Source of the DNA: Bursaphelenchus xylophilus
Taxonomy: Eukaryota > Nematoda > Chromadorea > Rhabditida > Aphelenchoididae
Length of the DNA: 64,000 bases
Assembly (NCBI GenBank): GCA_904066235.2
Contig: CAJFCV020000004.1
Span: 9,858,001 to 9,922,000 of the forward strand
Direction: 5' to 3'
This document shows positions 57,356 to 64,000 of the stretch, one piece after another. Made by a program: the position numbers and the translations under genes. Below the pieces are notes generated by a model, which saw only the letters and a list, made by a program, of their open reading frames with translations, made no database searches and was not told the origin of the DNA. The first letter of the stretch is position 1; the number at the start of each line of letters is the position of its first letter.

Positions 57356-57634
57356 TAGCTTTATTGTTAGGTTACGACGCAATTGTAATAATTATAAATC
57401 CCGACCAAATTGTGTATTTTTGTCTGTTAGCTTAGACAGGTCAATCCAATTTTCTACTTACCACATCACTCGGTCTTTTCACTCTCTACAACCTTTTAAA
57501 GTTTGAACTCAACCTTTAAAATTGACTTGTGTTTTGGTTTTTGTTCAAATCACAGAAAGTTACATGGCTGCTTAAAACATGTCGTCTCTTCCTTCGCAGT
57601 TTTAGGACACAATTCTTCAGTAGTGATTTTTAGG

Positions 57635-60510
57635 ATGCTCCTCTTTCCAATCCTTTGTCTGTTACCAGTACTCTCCGCATCAACAGACCCAGTGCTGGAA
57701 ACGGATATTGGGCGGTTTGTTGGGAAACTATTGACATTCGACAGTGGCTTACAAGTAGATGCTTTTTATGGCGTCCCATTTGCAAAGCCGCCGGTTGGAC
57801 CGCTAAGATTTGAGGTGCGATATTTCAGAGTCTTTCTGGTGATGTTTATGTTTCGAATTATTACTTATTATCATACCACTGTTGAGTTTCAGAAACCTCA
57901 AAATGCCGAGTACGTTGAAGAGAGAGAAGCCAAGACTCTGCCAAAAATCTGTATTCAAATGGACGGGCCGTTTGAGCAAAGCGAAGACTGTCTTTATTTG
58001 AATGTCTACAGACCTCATAACAAGGTGAGTTATATCAGAATAGGCTATATTACTTCTTTCAGACTGATACTTATGGGTACCCTGGCTTCTTTTTCATCCA
58101 CGGCGGTGGATATCAGATGGGATACTCGCATCAGCACACCACTGATTACGTTGCTGAGAATTATGCAGCGCAGGGAATGACCGTGGTCATTCCTCAATAC
58201 CGTGTCAGCATCTACGGTAAGTTAACGCCAGTTTTCAATTATATAACAAAAGGCAAAGATAGCCTATAAAAAAGAATAAAAAACCCAGTCTTCTGTCATG
58301 ATATCTATTCATATCCTGACAGAAGACCTCTTTGTTTTTTAAGGTTTTGCCGCAACCGAAAACAGAGCCATCCCTGGCAACAACGGCCTTCACGATCTCC
58401 ATAAAGCCCTTCTTTTCACTCGACGCAATGCCAAAGGCCTGTATTTGGACAATGGCAGGATCACGGTTGGCGGATACAGTGCTGGTGCGGCTGCGGCCAG
58501 CGCGCTGTCAATCAGCCCGTTGACGCACGACCTGTTCAGTCAAGTCGTTCAGTTTAGCGGCTCAACTTTTGCTGAATGGGCGTTTTCAAAAAGAGGAACG
58601 GAACATACCGAAAGAGTGGTGAAAATTTTGGGATGTGACGCTGAAAGGGAAGTCAGAAAATGCCTGCAAGGCAAGAGCCTCAAGGATATAAATGAAGCCG
58701 TGGAGAAGGCGGTAAGTAAACAATGGATAAATGTTTTATTCAAAACGCATTGGGGTACCTCAAGGTAGACGCTCAGATTTTCTTTAAATTTTTCACACAC
58801 ATCGGGCATGACCTAAATATCAATTCCCGAAAGTTTTAGCTCGTGCTTTGCAAGCGACACTGAGATATTGAACTATCTTTGCCGCAGAGAGAGTACGCTA
58901 AACGCGGAGAGCGGTCAGAGAAAAAACTTTTTTGGCCATAACTTTGTCAGTTTCGTGCGGAAAAAATTGATTTTTTGTATAGACATTACCCTTTACGGCA
59001 AAAATCGGTATTACTTTTTGTGCTGAAATTCCACAAAAATTGTCAAATTTTCGCCGATTTTCAATCTAAAAATCTCGGTTGTTTCTGCCAGGCGGGAGCT
59101 AGGATTGTCGCATATATTTAAGTAAAAATATTCTAAATTTATGCCAAGTTTCAACGAAATCTGAACGTCGCACTTGGGGTACTTCCCCTGTAAAAATGTC
59201 GTGAAAAAACCAAGAGTTTGTTTAACGTTATGCTGCTCTATTGTCATGTTTGTATTTTCAGCACGAATTCGAGGGCCAGCTCAACTTCTTGGACTATGCT
59301 CCGACGGTTGACGGTGACTTTATACCCGTCGATCCGGCAACCTTAATTGAATTGGCCAAGCCGAAGCCAACACTCGCGTCGTTGACTCAAAATGAGGGCC
59401 TGTTGTTTTGTAAGTTTCTGTGTAATTATGAAAAGGCCCTCACAGAAAGGTTTTAATTGCTGTGTATTTGATTGCTGATACCAAGCCACTTTCAGCGATT
59501 TACTTCCCTAGCGATGGCAGATTTTGGAGGCATGGTCTGGAGCAGGAGAAGAAAGACGCCTTCTCCGTTGAAGACTTCAAAGAGCACGTGAGAACAGCTG
59601 TTGTTCTTAAAAAAATCTTTGGCGATCAACATGAAGAGGTGGCTGAAGAGATTGCCAATTTCTACTTGGCAACTGTGGACCCTCAACAGCATGACAAGAA
59701 CTTCTTTTTGGACATGTATGCTAAGGTAGGGGCAGGGAAGAGGCCTTCAAAGAAGCGAAAGTTTGTTTAGAAAACAACCAAAATATGGGCGCTACAATGA
59801 CTATGATTTTCAGGTCTTTGGAGACATTATGTTTGCGATTCCTCAGCTTCGCGAGCTGAGGATGAAGCTGAAAGCCGGCTGGACCATTTATCATATCCTC
59901 AGCACCCATACCGCATATACGAAACGGAATTTCGGTCATGTGGAGTGTCACCATACCACACACGGCATCGAATACGAATTCCTCTTTGGTCAAGGGGTTT
60001 TCGGAAACACAACGATAATGACGGAAGAGGACGAGGAATACAGAAAATTGCTCGTTGGAAGTGTCGTCGAGTTTGTGAAAACTGGGTAGGGATTGGGGTT
60101 TAAAGACGATCTTACTAGGAGCAATCGGCTCATATCGGTTTGTCGGAAAAATAGAAAGCGCAATCGCTGAAATGAAAACATATTTGGTTATGATTTTAAT
60201 ATTTGTCCTGCCGGAAAGTCGACTAAAATCGGCGACGTTCTTTGCACCATGAAAACGGGTTTTCTGTCCCTTTAACTTTGACTTTGTACATCCTTCCATT
60301 TTTAGCTCCCCTAAAAGCGAGTTGAACCCAAATTTTGTCGCTCTCTCCCCAAGCAGACCGCTGATCTACACCGATCTCTCATCCGAAGCCGTCATCAAAG
60401 AGCCTCTGTTCGGAAGGGAGCTGGAGTTCTGGGACAAGATGTCCGACAAACTGCATTTCGACATTGTCTTTGGCGTTCACAAAGACCAAAAAAAGAGGAA
60501 TGAACTTTGA
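57635..60510 (+). CDS. Type-B carboxylesterase 1 (nematode gut-esterase type)
   Basis: Eight exons: 57635-57814, 57893-58024, 58063-58216, 58344-58711, 59262-59409, 59496-59725, 59814-60085 and 60306-60510, in frame, 562 residues. A serine hydrolase of the alpha/beta fold that cleaves carboxylic esters. Signal peptide MLLFPILCLLPVLSA; then FYGVPFAKPPVGPLRFE, EDCLYLNVYRP with its conserved Cys, the oxyanion segment HGGGYQMGY, nucleophile Ser in VGGYSAGAAAA, acidic residue in TQNEGLLF, and His in TTHGIEYEFLFG. All three catalytic residues are present. The C-terminus is RNEL, a KDEL-like signal suggesting retention in the ER lumen, as known for many esterases including nematode gut esterase. The ATG follows a GATTTTTAG acceptor by one base. 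The best guess is intestinal detoxification; not proven. A family D element fills intron 4. AATAAA at 60533-60538. Confidence 0.93.
58750..59192. mobile_element. Family D foldback in esterase 1 intron 4
   Basis: The left end is worn (TGGGGTACCTCAAGGTAGAC then GCTCAGATTTTC). The right end, GCACTTGGGGTACTTCCCCTG, is good. Interior blocks are as in the 45026 copy. It takes up most of the 550-bp intron. Confidence 0.8.
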
Positions 60511-61051
60511 TTACAAAATTGTGAAAAAGCAAAATAAAGATTTTAGATCTCTGCTGGTCATCGTATTTTTGGCGGTTGGAAGATTCATATAGTGGCTAGA
60601 GCTATCCAATGAGGACGTTTTAGCAAAGCCTGGCTTTAGCTAGCTAGCTAAAAAAGGGAAAAAATATTTCGCCTTTTCCCCCGACCGTCCGTTTCAAAAG
60701 AGCGCAAAAAAATAATACAAAAAGCAATCATCGACACAAGTTACACCTGTATCTTTCGCTTTCCAAAAGGTTAATGCGCTTTAACAAGTGGAAGATCAAG
60801 TCAGAAAAGTCTCTTTAACTCTCGCCGCACCTCTATATTTTCGACAAAAGCTGCTTGTCTTTCGAAATCAAGGTTCAAGAAATCAAAATATTGAACTTTT
60901 CGAAAAATTTTGTAGTCTAACGATTCGAAAAAAGTTGAAACTCGTCAAAAAATAGATAATATTTCGAAATTGTTGCGCCTTTCCCGATGAGAGGCATGAA
61001 GGTATTTAAGCGGTAAAAAAACTTTTCAACTCACCTTATTGTCACGCTTGT
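60511..61051 (+). promoter_or_regulatory. Intergenic region and promoter of esterase 2
   Basis: There are 541 bp between the two esterases. AATAAA of esterase 1 is at 60533-60538. A TATA-like GGTATTTAAG lies at 61001-61010, about 45 bp before the esterase 2 ATG, and an AGATAA (WGATAR) GATA site at 60954-60959. In C. elegans, GATA sites drive gut esterase through intestinal GATA factors; whether this one does is inference. Confidence 0.45.
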
Positions 61052-63803
61052 ATGCTCTTGTTGTTGTTAGGTTGTGCATTTCTACTACAAGCAATGAGTT
61101 CCGCATCCGATCCAGTGCTGGAAACTGACATCGGACGATTTGTTGGCACCCTGTTGACATTCGAGAGTGGCGTAAAAGTTGATGCTTTTTATGGGGTTCC
61201 GTTCGCCAAGCCGCCGGTTGGACCACTCAGGTTTGAGGTAAGGTAAGTAAGGGGGATTCAAGTATCCTTAGTTTAAGGCCAAAGCGAAGGCAGTTTATAA
61301 TCTCCTTTTATTTCTTCTGCAATTTGGCACAGCTTTCGATAAAACGTAGTTGAAAACACTAGCAACTTTTAGAGACAAGGGGGATTTTTAGGGGAAAATG
61401 AATTCATTTATTTACGAATACTTGAAGATAATAGTGCCTGAAAGGCTCAGGAAATGAAACATGCTTAAATTTGGTCATACTAAGCTTATAGAAACCCAAA
61501 CCCGTTTGGCTACCGCAAGCTTATTTTTGGCTTCTTCAATTTTATTTATTCAAAATGTCCGCTTTTTTGGCAGTATTAATGTCTCCGAACAGGAACATAT
61601 GACCCATATGAACATACGTTTCCTTGTTCACGTCGAAATCACTTTTGATTTCCAGAAACCTCAAGATGCCGAGTTCGTCGAAGAAAGAGAGGCAAAAACG
61701 ATGCCGAAAGTCTGTATCCAAGTGTTTTCTCCGTTCGAGCAAAGCGAAGACTGTCTGTACATGAATGTCTTCAGACCGCACGAGAAGGTAAGAAAGGGAA
61801 TTCCGCAATAAACTTGATATTCCATACAGAGTGACTCTGTCGGCTATCCAGGCTTCTTCTATATTCATGGAGGAGCATATCAGGTCGGATACTCCCATCA
61901 ACATACCACTGATTATGTTGCTGAGCACTATGCTGGTCAAGGTATGACGGTGATCATTCCTCACTATCGTCTTGGAATTTACGGTGAGCTATTAGTAAAA
62001 ATATGGAATTTATTCTTTCAAGGGTTTGCCGCAACCACGGATAAAGCCATCCCCGGCAACTACGGTCTTCACGATCTCCATCAAGCCCTCCGTTTTACTC
62101 GGCGCAACGCCAAAGGCCTGTATTTGGACAATGACAGGATAACGGTTGGAGGGTATAGTGCCGGCTCTGCTGCTGCCAGCGCGTTGTCAATCAGCCCGTT
62201 GACGCACAATCTGTTCAGTCAGGTCGTTCAGTTTAGCGGCTCCACTTTGGCTGAATGGGCATTCTCAAAAAGAGGTCTGGAAGTGACTGATCGGGTTGTG
62301 AAAATCTTGGGATGCGCGGGCAAGGACGTGAAGGAGTGCATGAAGAGCAAGACGGTTGAGGAGATTGAAAACGCTGCGAAACAGGCGGTAAGCAACCCGT
62401 TAGTTCTTGATTTTAGAGACTGGAGATTGTTACAGTGGGGGACCTGATCCAGTGGCAAAAAACGTACCATTTTGCATCCGGGAAGTATCCAAAATGTGGC
62501 AAAATGCTTCCTTCTCGGAAAAACTTCGATTCTCTTTCTCTTTTTTTGTGAGGGAATGTGCGCCCTTCAAAACAAAGTTTTTTCACTTGGAGAGGGAGGT
62601 ATTTTGCGACATTTTTTGATACTTCCTGGTCAAAATGGTACGTTTTTTCCCACCAGATCAGGTCCCCCACTGTAGGAAAACAAAACAATTTTGTAATCGT
62701 CCTTCTTTTTTTATATTTTGACACTTGTTTTTATCTAATTTTTTTCGAAAATGAATGCTTTTTCAGCACGAGTTTGACGGCGAGATCAACTATTTCGACT
62801 ATTCGCCAACCATCGACGGTGACTTTATCCCGGTTCATCCATCATTCCTCATTTCCTCGGCCAAACCAAAGCCAACTCTTGCGTCGCTCAACGAAAACGA
62901 GGGTCTATTGGGATGTAAGTTGTTGCTGGAATTCTTTTAAAATACTATCCTTCTTTTATCATCCAATTAATTTTATTTTTGACCATTTACACGCCGCATG
63001 TATTAGGGTGTCCCATAAGTCTTGTGCATTTTTGGGTCGTCGATTTTTGCGAATTCCTGTGAGCTTTCTGGCGCATTACGAGATATGTTGGACATACGGT
63101 TTTGAAGCTCAGAAATTGCGCTTTTAAACCATGTATATCATGGCTGAAAAAAATCCACCTGCTACCCGCCCTACCCCAATATTGTGCTAGATATTTAAAA
63201 AATTTTCTTCCTGATGTTATATCTTTTGCAGCGATATATTATTCCGGCGAGGGCTGGAATCACGGACTGCCCAAAGAGAAGAAGGACAATTTTACCGTCG
63301 AAGATTTCAAGGAGCATATTAGAAACACTGTTGTGCTCAGAAAATTCTTTGGCGATCAGCACGAAGAAGCGGCCAAAGAGGTCGCCGATTTTTATTTGTC
63401 AACAGTGGAGCCGAAAGACCGCACCAAAGAGTTTCTATTGGATATGTACGCAAAAGTAAGCAGCTATGACACTTTTTATGGCATCGTTCTCAGCTAGATA
63501 ATTCTTAAATTTCATCAAAAATGTTTTTCAGGCCATTGGCGACGTCATGTTCGTGATTCCTCAGCTCCGCGAGTTCCGGCATAAGCTGAACTCGGGCTGG
63601 ACCGTTTACAATATTATGAGCACGTACAACGGGTATATCAAACGGAATTTCCCGCACGTTGAGGTGCAAAAAACTACGCATGGAATGGATTATGAGTTTC
63701 TTTACGGTAGAGAGGCTTTCGGGAGAACGCTCGGATTCACGGAGGAAGATGAGCCTTACAGAAAGTTGCTGGTCGATAGTATTGTCAGTTTTGTCAAGAC
63801 AGG
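61052..63803 (+). CDS. Type-B carboxylesterase 2, tandem paralogue (3' end outside window)
   Basis: Seven exons are seen: 61052-61237, 61656-61787, 61830-61983, 62023-62387, 62767-62914, 63232-63455 and 63532-63803. The last ends in phase 2 at a GTGAGT donor; the final exon must lie beyond 64000. Exon lengths match esterase 1 closely (132, 154, 148 and 272 identical), so this is a tandem duplicate. Signal peptide MLLLLLGCAFLLQAMSS; oxyanion segment HGGAYQVGY; nucleophile in VGGYSAGSAAA; acidic residue in NENEGLLG; His in TTHGMDYEFLYG. Catalytic residues are intact, so it should be active. The second oxyanion glycine is followed by Ala where copy 1 has Gly. The retention signal cannot be checked. 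Intron 4 carries a family A element and intron 5 a mariner-like end. Substrate unknown. Confidence 0.92.
62433..62672. mobile_element. Family A MITE in esterase 2 intron 4
   Basis: TA-CAGTGGGGGACCTGATCC at the left and AGATCAGGTCCCCCACTG-TA at the right, 240 bp. Ends are the best preserved of all copies, so this may be the youngest. The same intron of esterase 1 lacks it and carries a family D element instead, so both inserted after the duplication. Confidence 0.85.
63004..63200. mobile_element. Single mariner-like end in esterase 2 intron 5
   Basis: TATTAGGGTGTCCCATAAGTC looks like one end of a mariner-type element (TTAGGGTGTCCCATAAGT after TA). It is followed by about 130 bp of sequence found nowhere else in the window. 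No matching inverted end is found before the exon at 63232, so it is a fragment; its right edge is uncertain. Confidence 0.45.
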
Positions 63804-64000
63804 GTGAGTCTTGCGTTGTTGGGAAAATTGAGCCTGCCTGGCAAGGAAGAGAGCCGAAAATTTGCGTGCGCCGAAAAAGGATGAATGAAAAATTCGTTCT
63901 GAAGTGCAGAAGAGTTTGAGTGAATTTCGAGCTCAGATTTTGTTCAAACTTTACTAGTTTTCTCTGCATAGCTTTAGGTCAATTTCTGAACATTTCGCCG
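63804..64000. other. Esterase 2 last intron, cut by the window end
   Basis: It begins with GTGAGTC after exon 7. From about 63900 it resembles a worn family D left end (GAAGTGCAGAAGAG, GAGCTCAGATTTTG). Nothing else is seen. Confidence 0.4.

Larger units (their letters stand above)
41968..57634. other. 15.7 kb upstream of the cholinergic locus, no convincing coding gene
   Basis: This should contain the promoter and enhancers of unc-17/cha-1. It is AT-rich with at least ten foldback or MITE copies (listed separately) and several GC-richer islands: 42240-42480, 49490-49760, 52300-52640, 53450-53640 and 54160-54500. The islands have open frames in several frames on both strands but no consistent splice pattern. 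The longest frame is 194 codons (49191-49775, minus) with no motif. A candidate noncoding exon lies at 44496-44555. Confidence 0.55.

Overview
The window looks like nuclear DNA of a nematode. Protein genes are split by many short introns ending in TTTTCAG-type acceptors. Several start codons sit just behind such an acceptor, as expected for spliced-leader trans-splicing. The vesicular acetylcholine transporter (unc-17) and choline acetyltransferase (cha-1) genes lie together on one strand, the arrangement known from the nematode cholinergic locus. Intergenic DNA and long introns are AT-rich and full of foldback elements. Genus and species cannot be told from sequence alone; the proteins are clearly diverged from Caenorhabditis.

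Layout. 1-1.1 kb: repeat remnant and a tRNA-Phe gene. 1.2-3.1 kb (+): peroxisomal hydroxyacyl-CoA dehydrogenase (dhs-28/HSD17B4 type). 4.1-5.5 kb (-): a TGN38-like Golgi membrane protein and, just upstream, a candidate microprotein gene. 5.6-21.1 kb (+): farnesyl/geranylgeranyl transferase alpha subunit followed 372 bp later by Integrator subunit 13 (Asunder), probably an operon. A 7.1-kb INTS13 intron is filled by three head-to-tail copies of a non-autonomous Helitron. 27.8-31.1 kb: two converging genes for secreted Tyr-rich peptides sharing a WLVCHxCGR C-terminus. 32.6-42 kb (-): the cholinergic locus, unc-17 then cha-1, with a candidate shared 5' noncoding exon near 44.5 kb. 42-57.6 kb: about 15 kb without a convincing gene, holding foldback elements and GC-richer islands that may be regulatory. 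57.6-64 kb (+): two tandem type-B carboxylesterases, the second running off the end of the window.

How the genes relate. cha-1 makes acetylcholine and unc-17 loads it into vesicles, so sharing a promoter gives joint expression in cholinergic neurons. FNTA and INTS13 are housekeeping functions (protein prenylation; snRNA 3'-end processing) that look transcriptionally coupled but not functionally linked. The esterases are a recent local duplication with near-identical gene structures.

Most non-genic structure belongs to a few repeat families: (A) a Tc1/mariner-like MITE with TA duplications; (B) and (D) two foldback families with related ends and TNA target duplications; (C) short palindromes ending in CAGTCTGTCGGGAAAATAA; (E) a second large foldback; (F) an arrayed GTCCAATTTC motif; (G) an 860-bp CAGGGTGTCC foldback; and the Helitron array. 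All identities rest on reading the sequence and on remembered family features; no database search was run.
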